Below are positions 11,699 to 21,326 of a stretch of DNA of 64,000 bases, piece after piece. The notes beneath the pieces were generated by a model. That model searched no databases, was not told the origin of the DNA, and saw only the letters and a program-made list of their open reading frames with translations. The DNA is taken from positions 2,480,001-2,544,000 of the forward strand of contig JAHGAU010000001.1 in NCBI GenBank assembly GCA_019925105.1, in the 5' to 3' direction. The position numbers and the translations under genes are program-made. The stretch is from Niebla homalea. Taxonomy: Eukaryota > Ascomycota > Lecanoromycetes > Lecanorales > Ramalinaceae. Positions within the stretch are counted from its first letter, which is position 1. Every line of letters starts with the position of its first letter.

Positions 11699-13012
11699 TC
11701 ATGCAGGCCGGCTAATCGGCGTCAGCTTCGAGATCTCCTTCTCCGCCGATGATGACCCCGAGGCCTTCAACTTCCTCCTTCGCTCGCTCGGACTGCCTGT
11801 CGTCGTGCTGCTGCCCCTCCGAGTCTTCGTTCCCGGCCGACCCCCTTCCTGCTCAAAAACGGACGACGGCGTGCTACTCCGCGAGCTGGTCCTGGAGTGC
11901 GTGTCCGAGGTCCCGCTCGAGCGCCGGTGCCTCTCCCCTAGCCTCTGCTGCTGATGTTGGTGGTGGTGGTGATGATGATGACTCTTCTCCACATCCGCCT
12001 TCGCCGACCCTGCGTTGGGGCTATGGCGGGTGGGTCTCCGCCACACAGTCCACCAGAGCCATCCGCGCTGTTTCTTCGCCCAGTCCCTCTGGCGCTTCTT
12101 GAGTGCTGCCCGTAGCCTAGCCCGCCGTTCGTTCTCCTTTTCCCAGTATTCCAACCGGTAGAGCTCCCAATTCTCCCTGAAGTCCGGTGAGAACGGTTTG
12201 GGCAGCAGCAGCAGTTTTATGTAATCACCTCCTGGCGATAGGTCCTCGTCGCGCAGGGGGTATTCCTCATCATCATCCTTCTTCCCCTCTCCCTCCACAT
12301 ACCCGAACCCCGACGACGTCGGCGGGAAGAAGGCCGAGTACGGGAACAGCACCCCCAACCAGCCCCCGACTTCCCTCCACCACCGTCCCTTGATCACCAC
12401 AATCTTCGCGTTGATGACTCTCAATCCCCGGTTGGCCACGCCGACCCACCGTCTCGGCCACCGGATGCCTCGTTCCCATTGCCCTGTGCCCCATATCAGC
12501 ATCGCCGTCACGATCCCCCCCATCAGGGCGACCTTTTCTGCAGTCTCGACGACCCAGTAGACAGAGCCGCCGACGCCCGAGCCGTCCTCACGCGGGCGTA
12601 GGAAGAGGAGGTAGGTAAAGAAGCATAGCCAGAGGGAGAGGATGAGGAGGAAGAATGTGTTTTGGCGGCGGCGGTCGCGAAGGTGCAGGTATTGGGAGCG
12701 GAGGGAGGCTTCGAGGATGAGGAGGTTGAGGTAGATTTGCGGAGGGGAGGAGGGGAGGAGGGCGAGGGGGTCTGGGACTGAGGTGGGTTGAGGGGAGGTG
12801 ATTGTGGTTGTCGGGATTGGCGGTCTGATCGTGGCTGCTGGAGCTGCTGGAGCTGGGGCGGAGGATTCTGCAACTTCTTCCCGTTTGATTGAGGATGGGG
12901 CAGGTGAGGGCAAGCTGGACACGACTGCGGGGACGGAAGTGCCTGGCGGAGGAGCGCCTTTCACGATTTGATCAAGCTTGGAGCCGGACATGGTGGGAGA
13001 CTTGTTTGACAT
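11699..13012 (-). CDS. SPO7: SPO7-like regulatory subunit of the Nem1-Spo7 phosphatase
   Basis: This single-exon frame encodes 437 residues from the ATG at 13012; an in-frame ATG seven codons later (12991) could be used instead. Spo7 holds the phosphatase Nem1 at the nuclear/ER membrane, where the pair dephosphorylates and activates the phosphatidate phosphatase Pah1, steering phosphatidate toward storage lipid. The sequence shows the family core: 'YLNLLILEASLRSQYLHLR' (with the conserved LLI), a first membrane segment 'FFLLILSLWLCFFTYLLFL', a second near 'VALMGGIVTAMLIWGTGQWE', then 'GIRWPRRWVGVANRGLRVIN'. Yeast Spo7 is shorter; here a Pro-rich N-terminus and a Ser/Arg-rich tail with a run of seven His are added, as in other filamentous fungi. 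It is divergent from the lipid hydrolase at 13699. Confidence 0.9.
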   Translation of the reverse strand: MSNKSPTMSGSKLDQIVKGAPPPGTSVPAVVSSLPSPAPSSIKREEVAESSAPAPAAPAATIRPPIPTTTITSPQPTSVPDPLALLPSSPPQIYLNLLILEASLRSQYLHLRDRRRQNTFFLLILSLWLCFFTYLLFLRPREDGSGVGGSVYWVVETAEKVALMGGIVTAMLIWGTGQWERGIRWPRRWVGVANRGLRVINAKIVVIKGRWWREVGGWLGVLFPYSAFFPPTSSGFGYVEGEGKKDDDEEYPLRDEDLSPGGDYIKLLLLPKPFSPDFRENWELYRLEYWEKENERRARLRAALKKRQRDWAKKQRGWLWWTVWRRPTRHSPNAGSAKADVEKSHHHHHHHQHQQQRLGERHRRSSGTSDTHSRTSSRSSTPSSVFEQEGGRPGTKTRRGSSTTTGSPSERRRKLKASGSSSAEKEISKLTPISRPA

Positions 13013-13698
13013 ATGTCACGACTGCTGCTTCTGCTGGCGATCCATGATGTAGATTGTTGACTGGGGCACGAGGTGGGGTCGCCTCAAGGGTTTGCGTGGT
13101 GGTTTGCGTGGTACTTGTGGAAGACACAATTGCTATCCAAACATCTCGAGATATCCAGGGGCGTGCGCGGCGGCCTGAATGGACCTCTGCCCAAATCCCA
13201 CAGTCACAGTGAAGGAGAGCGTGACGTTGCGAAATTCAATTGTTGAAGTACTTCCGCATCAAAATTCAAAAGACAAAAGATGACGATGTTCCCGGAGCGG
13301 GAGCTGATCCGCATCCCTGAAACATGGACTTAAGACTCGGCCATCGGGGTTTTGGGGTGGTCCGCGGGCATGGACTCAGAAATTTGGGGTTAGTCCGTAC
13401 GAATACGGTTCGGTTCCTGGCTCCGCCCGGTCGACTTTGCTCTTTATTATTTATTATTCCGTGTTATGATACGGATGTAGTAGCTGCATGACTGCCTCCT
13501 GTGACGCTCAATACCTTCAGCTATCATCCATGATCAGCAAACGTCCTTAATACTCCACCACTCCTGGCTCATTTGCCCTACAAGCTACGATTTCTTTCCC
13601 CGCACCAAAGAGTTCCCTCTGGTCGTGTCGACTCCTGTCGTTCGAGTACAGCGTTCGCACTCCGCACAGGCCAACCGACGAGGTGGCAGACCGCCGGT
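13013..13698. promoter_or_regulatory. Shared upstream region of SPO7 and the ABHD4/5-like hydrolase
   Basis: This 686-bp interval lies between two divergent start codons. It contains an AT-rich patch at about 13440-13470 (TTTATTATTTATTATT) and no credible gene. Shared control of the two lipid genes is possible but not shown. Confidence 0.4.
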
Positions 13699-15498
13699 AT
13701 GGCAGCCACCGGCGATGATATTCGCAACAGGACACCCCAAAGCCCCTTGGCGTCACAACAAGCAAAACAACCCGAACATCCTACAGAAGCAAACCGTACT
13801 GGCAAAATGAACGGCTACTTTCCTCTGGGCTGGAAAGACGGTTTCAATCAATGGGTGAATGGGCGTACAAAGAAATGTCAGATACAGCCATGCTGATTGA
13901 GGATGTGTCTAGTGGGCTAACGTGCCCTCCGCCACCGCCGAGCATTCTGTCATGTCCTTCGTTCCTTACCTCTCGAAGCCACCGACGCATACCCAAACAG
14001 GAACATTGCCACCATCTCGGACTCCTGCTGAGACATCTTTCTCCGCGAGTAGCTCCGACCTGGCTACCCCTGTGAGAACGAAGTCAGGGGCAGACCCCCA
14101 CGGCCCTCGTCAATGGCACTCAAATCTCATCCAGCTGAGCGGCAAGAATCGAGCTCTTAACGAATTCTCGGTCGAGCGATTGGACGAGCAGACCGACGAG
14201 AATCTGGTAATGTTGCATGGGTATGGCGCAGGCCTTGGATTCTTCTACAAGAACTTCGAGGGTCTGAGTAGGGTGCCCGGCTGGAGAATTTACGCTTTGG
14301 ACCTTCTCGGAATGGGACGAAGTAGCAGGCCACCATTCAGATTGAAGTCCAAGGACAGGCAAAAATGCATCACCGAAGCCGAAGACTGGTTCATCGATGC
14401 CCTGGAGGAATGGCGCGTCCAGAAAAGGATGGATCGCTTTACGCTACTAGGCCACAGCCTTGGCGGTTATCTCGCGGTCGCCTAGTACGTAACTTCCGAG
14501 CAGTATTGCTTTCTTTTAGCAATGTCACAGCAATCCGAGATACAGTCTGAGCAGACATACGTCCTGAGACATGTTCCAAGACTCTTGCATCGATGCTGAG
14601 GTGGGCAATACTGACTCCGAAATGCTTGTCTAGTGCGCTGAAATATCCCGGCCATTTGAACAAGCTCGTCCTCGCCTCTCCCGTCGGTATTCCAGAAGAT
14701 CCTTATGCCGTTAGTGCGGAGATGCCAGAGCCCAATGAATCGACTATGGCAAATGAATTTACCCAGGACCAAGGAGAGGGCATTAAGAATGCTCCCAGCT
14801 CCCGATCCGGAGACAACAACAACTTCCTTAATGCGCGAAGCAAGCGTGAGGCAGCAAGCCAAGCCGGCGACAATCAGGCTCCACCGAGAAGGACATTGCC
14901 CAAGTGGTTGACGGTACTGTGGGACGCCAACGTCATCTCACCCTTCAGCTTCGTAAGATGGTCAGGACCCCTTGGACCTCGCTTAGTCTCAGGCTGGACC
15001 TCGCGAAGGTTTTCCCACCTAGGCGAAGAAGAGTCAAAAGCCCTGCATACGTACGCGTATTCTCTTTTCAAAATGCGTGGAAGCGGTGAATACGCACTTT
15101 CTTACATTTTGGCGCCCGGGGCTTTTGCAAGAAGCCCCTTGATTAGACGCATTGGAGGTGTGGGTAGACAGTACTTGCAGCGTGACGGATCGATTGCTTC
15201 TACCGCGGATCCAGCGACCCGTAAGCGGGAGCACGGGTTTCCTATAATCTTGATGTATGGCGAGAATGACTGGATGGACGTCGCTGGCGGGTATGCTGCA
15301 GAGCAGAAGTTGAAGGAGGAAAAGGAGCAGGCACTCAGGATTGCCACGGCGGAAGAGCAGAAGCAGGAGAACGGCAGTGCCAAAGTCCTTGTGATCAAGC
15401 AGGCCGGGCACCACGTTTACCTGGACGGCTGGGAGGAGTTCAACCAGGTGATGCGAGGCGAAATGGAGGAGACGTCGAAACACAGCAAACGCTGTTGA
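13699..15498 (+). CDS. Alpha/beta hydrolase of the ABHD4/5-CLD1 family
   Basis: Three exons (13699-13854, 13913-14484 and 14634-15498; introns 58 and 149 bp) give 530 residues. The first splice restores 'FNQWWANVPSATAEHSV' and the second restores 'GYLAVAYALKYPGHLNKL', both family-typical. The nucleophile elbow GHSLGG carries Ser234, with the oxyanion-side 'LHGYGAGLGFF' upstream, a probable acid in 'GENDWMD', and the catalytic His in the HX4D motif at residues 502-507. The family includes yeast Cld1, a cardiolipin deacylase of the mitochondrial inner membrane, and mammalian ABHD4/ABHD5. Unlike ABHD5, the nucleophile serine is present, so an active lipase or phospholipase is expected. A low-complexity insert lies at about residues 260-310. 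I cannot tell Cld1 from its close paralogues by eye. Confidence 0.87.
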
Positions 15499-15637
15499 TT
15501 CACGCGCGTTGGCTTGTTCGTTTACTCATGTCGAGAGCCAGCATCATGCAGTTGTTTGTCGGCGCCTTCTTATCCGACATAGACATGGCGTCACAAGACG
15601 AAACTCCTTGAAACTAGCATTCCCAAGACAAAAAGTT

Positions 15638-16378
15638 TCAGCCGTTAGGACTGGTGAGATGCATTGTCCTTGCCGAGCTATGTGAGGAGCCCGACGAACT
15701 GGACAGCTTGCGCCGAAGCAAAGGCTTGCCAATGTTCGCAGTGTCCAGGGACGTTGTGGACTTGGATGGCGGACGATTCCGAAAGGATTGCTCAGGGCTT
15801 GAAGGGCGAGTGAGGTGACTTCGTGAATGGGTTCTAGCCCTGGACTCGGTGGGCGATGTAGAAGCCAAAGCCAACGAAGTCAAGCTGCTTGATGTGTTTG
15901 ACCGACGATGATTTCGCTGTCGGTTCTCAGCCATAGTGGGAAGCTCCAGGCGCGAATTCATGTTGGTCCAAAGCACATCCTCGTCCTCGTGCCCTGCTGG
16001 CCTCCATCCTCCTATCCCTTCAAAGTCCCGTTCAAGTCCTTGACTGAAAACAGCTAGACCGCTCGTGTCTGGCGCCTTTGGTGTTATCGAGCCTCCATTG
16101 GACGAGCCGCTTGCGGCACTGTTCCTTCGTCCTTTTCGTCTCATGCCAGAGGCCTCATGGCTTGACCTTCTTCGCCAGGACTTAGATACCCTGTTCGATG
16201 GTGTATGGGTTGCGAATTGATCCTGCACGAGGGCAGCTCCCAGTTCTGCATAAAGGATCAATGCTCTGAGCAACAGCGTGGAAAAGGCCAAAGTAGTAGT
16301 GATAGTAGCGAAGATGACCATAGGAATCGAAAACAACAAGAGCAGTGGTGAAATTAGTATATAGCCCAGTGTCGACAT
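15638..16378 (-). CDS. Uncharacterised membrane protein with Ser-rich tail
   Basis: The frame from the ATG at 16378 encodes 246 residues; I do not recognise the family. The first ~45 residues are strongly hydrophobic ('YILISPLLLLFSIPMVIFA' then a second segment), suggesting two closely spaced membrane helices or a hairpin. The remainder is Ser/Arg-rich and disordered, with a short conserved-looking motif 'FEGIGGWRPAGHEDEDVLWT' in the middle and then many SR/SP sites. The same frame stays open upstream of the ATG through 'GLSYGSASVVYS', which also looks membrane-adapted, so a 5' exon or an earlier start may be missing. It converges on the hydrolase gene (139 bp between stops) and is divergent from the TatD gene. 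Confidence 0.6.
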   Translation of the reverse strand: MSTLGYILISPLLLLFSIPMVIFATITTTLAFSTLLLRALILYAELGAALVQDQFATHTPSNRVSKSWRRRSSHEASGMRRKGRRNSAASGSSNGGSITPKAPDTSGLAVFSQGLERDFEGIGGWRPAGHEDEDVLWTNMNSRLELPTMAENRQRNHRRSNTSSSLTSLALASTSPTESRARTHSRSHLTRPSSPEQSFRNRPPSKSTTSLDTANIGKPLLRRKLSSSSGSSHSSARTMHLTSPNG

Positions 16379-16653
16379 ACTGTACACGACCGACGCACTC
16401 CCGTAACTGAGTCCTCGTATCGAAGACAGGAGGCCATGTCTGTAGAAGCTTGGACAATGATAATAATATATTATTAAATTGTATGGCTCACCAACTTTGT
16501 CCGCACTAAGTACGCAGTCAATCTGGGGCCCCGCAATCTCCCGAACCTACCGCAGAATCCATCTCCGCTTTTTTCCATGATCACGTGCGAAAGCTCATCC
16601 TGACATCCCTAGGTACGCACAACCTGAACCTGAAACTCACAAAGATCTCAGCC

Positions 16654-17817
16654 ATGGGCGATCTAATGGCAAACAGTCTGGAACAGGAGGGAACCTCATT
16701 TCCCTGGTATTTAGGGGTGTACGATGCACACTGCCATCCCACGGATACTGTCGCTTCCAAGGAGAAAATTACGACCATGAAGACCAAGGCTCTTACCATC
16801 ATGGCCACAAGAGACCAAGACCAAAGCCTTGTGGCCCAATTCGCTACTGACTTGGGTCAGTCCCAATTCAAGGATACAGCAAGATTCTTGATTCCTGCTT
16901 TTGGTTGGCATCCATGGTTCTCTCATCAGATATGGGATGACCGTCCGCCAGGAGCCGAACCACCCATCAAGGACAGTCATTACAGGAGTGTCATCACCCC
17001 TGTCCCTGAGGATACCGTTTTTCTGTCGTCTCTCCCCGAGCCTCAACCCCTGTCCGCTTTGCTCCAGGACATGCGAGGTCATCTCGAGAACTATCAAAAC
17101 GCGTTAGTGGGTGAGGTTGGCTTGGATCGGGCCTTCCGTATCCCTAGCACAGAGCTGCTGGACAGTGGGTATGCAAGGGACCCAGCATCGACGCCTGGTG
17201 GGAGAGGAGGACGGAAGTTGTCCCGTTATCGTGTCGATATGGATCACCAGCGTTGTATATTGCTGGCTCAGCTGGACCTTGCTGGTGAACTGCAACGGCC
17301 TGTCTCAGTCCATGGTGTTGCTGCACATGGGACTGTCTATGAGACTCTAGCAAGCACCTGGCGTGGTCGTGAAAGGCCAATTGTGAGTAGACGCGAGAAG
17401 AAAAAGGCCAGAGCGAAGAATCCCCTCTCTTTTGACGATGAAGAGTTCACTAGCCCAAACTCATCAGTCTCTGCCGCACCGAATACTACACCTTATCCCC
17501 TCCGCATTTGTTTGCATTCCTTTTCGGGATCTGTAGGTACATTGAAACAATACCTTCATCCATCTGTGCCCATTAATTTTTACTTTTCCTTTTCGAGTCT
17601 TGTCAACTTCTCTTCTCGCTCTGATAAGGCTATCGAAGTCGTCAAATCGGTGCCTGACGACAAGATTCTGGTAGAGAGCGATCTTCACGCAGCTGGAGAC
17701 ACTATGGACGAGCTCATGGAAAAGATTGTGCGGACCGTTTGCCGCATTAAGGGATGGCCATTGGATCAGGGAGTCACACAGCTAGGAACGAATTGGAGGC
17801 GCTTTGTCTTTGGATAG
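16654..17817 (+). CDS. TatD-family metal-dependent hydrolase (Scn1-like)
   Basis: This single exon encodes 387 residues from an ATG in a good context (GCCATGG). The product has the TatD amidohydrolase fold signatures: the metal-binding 'YDAHCHPTD' with H26 and H28, 'FGWHPWFS', 'GEVGLDRAF', 'PVSVHGVAAHG', 'CLHSFSGS' and the C-terminal 'LVESDLHA' carrying the last metal ligand. TatD proteins act as 3'-5' exonucleases or phosphoesterases. The fungal form with a long lid between the HxH motif and the GEVGLD strand matches fission yeast Scn1, found as a Cut9-interacting protein. It has an insert rich in basic residues at about 245-275. A CACGTG palindrome lies at 16583, 71 bp upstream of the start. 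Confidence 0.85.
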   Translation: MGDLMANSLEQEGTSFPWYLGVYDAHCHPTDTVASKEKITTMKTKALTIMATRDQDQSLVAQFATDLGQSQFKDTARFLIPAFGWHPWFSHQIWDDRPPGAEPPIKDSHYRSVITPVPEDTVFLSSLPEPQPLSALLQDMRGHLENYQNALVGEVGLDRAFRIPSTELLDSGYARDPASTPGGRGGRKLSRYRVDMDHQRCILLAQLDLAGELQRPVSVHGVAAHGTVYETLASTWRGRERPIVSRREKKKARAKNPLSFDDEEFTSPNSSVSAAPNTTPYPLRICLHSFSGSVGTLKQYLHPSVPINFYFSFSSLVNFSSRSDKAIEVVKSVPDDKILVESDLHAAGDTMDELMEKIVRTVCRIKGWPLDQGVTQLGTNWRRFVFG

Positions 17818-18895
17818 TTCTCGCTTCCCCAAACGCTACAGCTTACGCCGCGCCTTGGCTATGCATATCATCGGGTCAAAGTAGGATAGCTTGCAAAACG
17901 CCAATTGTGGGTCTGCAAGTCACAGTCACCACACCACTGGTAAGCGAGTCTCACGATCCGCAAGCATCTACCCCTTTAGTCGCCGACAATGCATGCAGAG
18001 CTTGCTCAACGAGAATCGGCCAATATCCGATCTCTCAATCCAGTGACAGTCCTCACGCTATCTGCAAAGGGAGGGTCACACCATCAATATCAGGTAACTC
18101 TCAACTCCTCTCAACAGTGAATTTGGAATAGAGCGAGTCTCCTGCATCACAACGATTGCAGGTACTGGCCAATAAGGGTCGACGCAGAAGATCTACCATA
18201 CATTTTGATTCATGATTTTAGCCAAAGCATCATCATCCTTGAGATAAATGTCGCTCCAACAGACCTCACGCTATTACTCTACGGGAACATCGTGCATCGA
18301 GGAGGCTGGCTTCCTATCATGCTCTTCCAGTGCTTCAAGTAGGAGGATCCTGGTACAGATACATGGAACGCAAAGACATGGGACTATCTGGCTGACATGT
18401 GAAACCTACTATTACAGCCTCTTGACAGCCGAATCGAGCCGACCACGTTCTCGTGCTTACGTCGACATTATGCATTGCGCAAATCGTGCCGTTCGCGAAC
18501 GCATCCACATCGATCAAGAACCCGGGTGTCTTCATGCGAAAAAGCCAGCCAAAGCCCACACTTCTCATGGATGGTGTTATGTTCAGGGCTGAGTTCCCTG
18601 TCTCAAGATAATTCCTTTGTATTTAACGTGACATCGTCATATCGTGTTCGGCTACGGAAGGATTCTATATCCTGAGCTATATACCTCTATTTGTTTGTTT
18701 CATCAAAGGTTGCCCAAGATGCTTGATAATATGTTCCAAAGGTCTTCAAGGTAAGTTGTCTGTGGCGAGTCGTTGCATCTCCATAATTCTCGGTGTCAAG
18801 GTCGTGTATTTGGGTTTCTTCGTTCTGCCTCGTCCATTGTCACAATTGCTGATGTTGTTCCAGACTTGGATCCCGGAGCCTAGACCCGATCTCCA
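17818..18895. other. Gene-free stretch
   Basis: This 1.1-kb stretch lies between the TatD stop and the DUF2263 stop. Reading frames are short, overlap on both strands, and none resembles a known family or has paired splice signals. I see no repeat or RNA gene. Confidence 0.5.
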
Positions 18896-19841
18896 TCACC
18901 GGTACGACGTCTGAATGACATTTGATGGGGCGAACTCGCTCTTAAAGACCTCGAAATCTGTCATCCCATCCTTGGTCGTACCTCCTGTATTCTCAATGGC
19001 AAAGACGACGTTACCAAATGCCCCTTGAAACTCCTTCTCGCTGAAAAGAATCTCGCGCCACATCTTGGACACTTGGACCGCTGGATTTCGAAAGCCGAAC
19101 CCGACACCAAACGCCCCCATGCAGAGGTCGGTATGGCCCTTGGTCATGGCGATCCTCAGAATGGTCCTCATTTTTTCCTTCATGATTTCTTTCTCCTGTT
19201 TGAAGGAATATGTCGTCCCAGCTTCATCCAACTTCGGACGCCGTACTGGTGCTACAGATATGACGGGCAATGATTTGAATTCCTTCCAGACCGAGTAATT
19301 CTTGCTCGAGCCAGACCGAAAGACCACTGGGCCAAAGTTCAGCCAAAACACTTCCCTCGAGACCGAATTACTTACCGATGGATGGGGAATAAATGCCGCC
19401 GATGGTCGGTATTGGGTAATGGGGCGTCTTTGGTGACGATGACAAGGATGTTGTCAACGCCGAAGCCAATGTTGACCGTCTACAAAGACATTCCTCGGGC
19501 GCGATGAGGCCTGATTCCCAATCGCCGCCTGCACGTTTCTCATTGGCCATGTTAATGACTGGTATTGCCGAGCCAGCGATGCTGGATCGTGACGCACTAC
19601 CAGCAGCGCTGTCTTTGCAGTTGGAGTCATGCCAGTCTAGAGCTACATCTACGGGGTCGCCATCAATGACAGCTACCCGCAACTTGTTGTTACTCCCCCG
19701 AGGGCCACCCTTCAACTTCAAAGAATCGGGATACAAGATGGATCTGGCTGGAAATTGGGGATACGTGTGAGCTATGTGAGGAACATAAAGTCTCTTGGCC
19801 TCGCCAGCAATGTCAGACGGCTTTGGCTTCGCTGCTGGCAT
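18896..19841 (-). CDS. DUF2263 / microbial-type PARG-like macrodomain protein
   Basis: Two exons (19841-19377-side ending at 19376, and 19326-18896) with a 49-bp intron give 298 residues. The intron has a GGCTGAAC branch site, and its removal restores 'GGIYSPSIVVFR'. The family (TIGR02452/DUF2263) is the bacterial and fungal poly(ADP-ribose) glycohydrolase fold. Visible signatures are 'PVINMANEKRAGGDWESG' (the GGDWESG is residues 105-111) followed by 'LIAPEECLCRRS', then 'LPVISVAPVRRPKL', 'KEKMRTILRIA', 'GHTDLCMGAFGVGFGFRNP', 'MWREILF' and 'GAFGNVVFAIE'. The two glutamates of the catalytic loop are present (E116 and E117), but the loop reads GGD..PEE rather than the GGG..QEE of the characterised bacterial enzyme. 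De-ADP-ribosylation is likely but not assured. Confidence 0.82.
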
Positions 19842-21326
19842 CGTATGGATGAAAGTTCAATAATCAAGACGATCCCGCAATGGAAAACAAATCAAGGTTG
19901 GGATGATCAGAGGAGGCCGGACTTGCGACTTAGTATGGGCAGCGCAAATTGAGATTGTTATAAAATTTCCGAAGTGCAGAAGGCCGCCTCAGGAGCTGCC
20001 ACGACATCAAGCGACGGGATCGTACAGCAGGGAGTATGTAAAAATCATTAATCACCAAAACGATGAACCCACCGCAATGGACTGAAGGCATTTTGGAACG
20101 GCTAGAGGGGACACTAATGAGATAGTAGGATAATGGACTTTCCAAAGGCCACCAATGAGGCGATCCGCGGCACGAAGGTATCATGGCTCGATCTCCAGAT
20201 CTGACTTTGTGCAGCGAAGATAAAAACTTTAAATATTTCTTCACGATACGCGAAGATTCGGACAGGGATGACGGACCATGAGTCCATGATGGAGTGTGAA
20301 ACACTAGATGCGAGCTAAGGACGACCGAGATATATTCCCACCAATTGAAAGCATCATCGGTAGATAGCCGCGACGCAGCTCAGATCTGGTGGCGTTAGCG
20401 ACATGCACTGAACCGCGACCCAGAGATCTTGCTAAAGCCATGGGAAGATCTGATCTCCAGCGTACGATTTGCCCATGCGAGGGTGCTTGGGACACGCTAT
20501 GTCCTGTCGGTACTCCGAAAGCATCCCAAGACCCAAGCAGCTGGATATGACTGATGCGAGAAAGGTCTGGACCAATGACCGCGGGAGCTTTCGGCCTGGC
20601 CAGTAGTTCTTCGGACATCCTTCGCGACCCCACCTGCGAGAGTGAGAGAGTGGTACATTTTAATTATCCTTTTAGCAGAGCTTTGGGTCACGATTTATTG
20701 ACCGCACATGATGGCTTGGGGTATCAGCAAGTTTCGAAAGGCCAAGCGCTTCTTGTACGCGTCTTACTAGGATAGCTATATCCAATGACCAGGATCTTCA
20801 TTAGGCATTGCCATCGACAACTTTTCATTGAGTAACATTGGATGTCACTACGAATGCGCTTGAGCAACATGACAAATTCTGCAAGCCACGTCAACCGCTA
20901 GGAATCGTATTACCTATCAGGAGCGCGGGCACACGTCAGAGATCGCACCTTGACGACCATCAAGGATGGATGAAATCTACTGCGGGCTGAGGCTTGACCA
21001 TTCATCCAACTATAATGGGATTTTAAGTAGAGAGACTTGAGAGAGTACAGGTGAACCCCTCCGCACATGCAGCGGGACCACGCTAGACCGCTTTAGGAAA
21101 ATGGGAAAATTCCAATTTCATAATCGATCCATCACCAAACTCAAGCATATCGAGAGCTGCTCCTGATTAGCTAGCACCAGGCGCATCGTCCAATGTCTGG
21201 CCACTTGGCCTTTGTACGGGCATCAATTGGTCACTCATCAACTATCATCTTGCGGTTGCGACTGGAGCTACAAGTCAGATTCCTTGCGATCTCCATTCGT
21301 CGCCTCTGTCCGTGAGAGTCACGACC
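19842..21326. other. Gene-free stretch
   Basis: This 1.5-kb stretch lies between the divergent DUF2263 and AsnRS starts. It has only short frames with no recognisable motif. I see nothing else in it. Confidence 0.5.

Noticed and set aside
19327..19351. A 25-bp intron in the DUF2263 gene joining at the first AG after the donor
   Set aside because: Too short for splicing; the next acceptor gives a 49-bp intron with a branch site and restores the conserved sequence.
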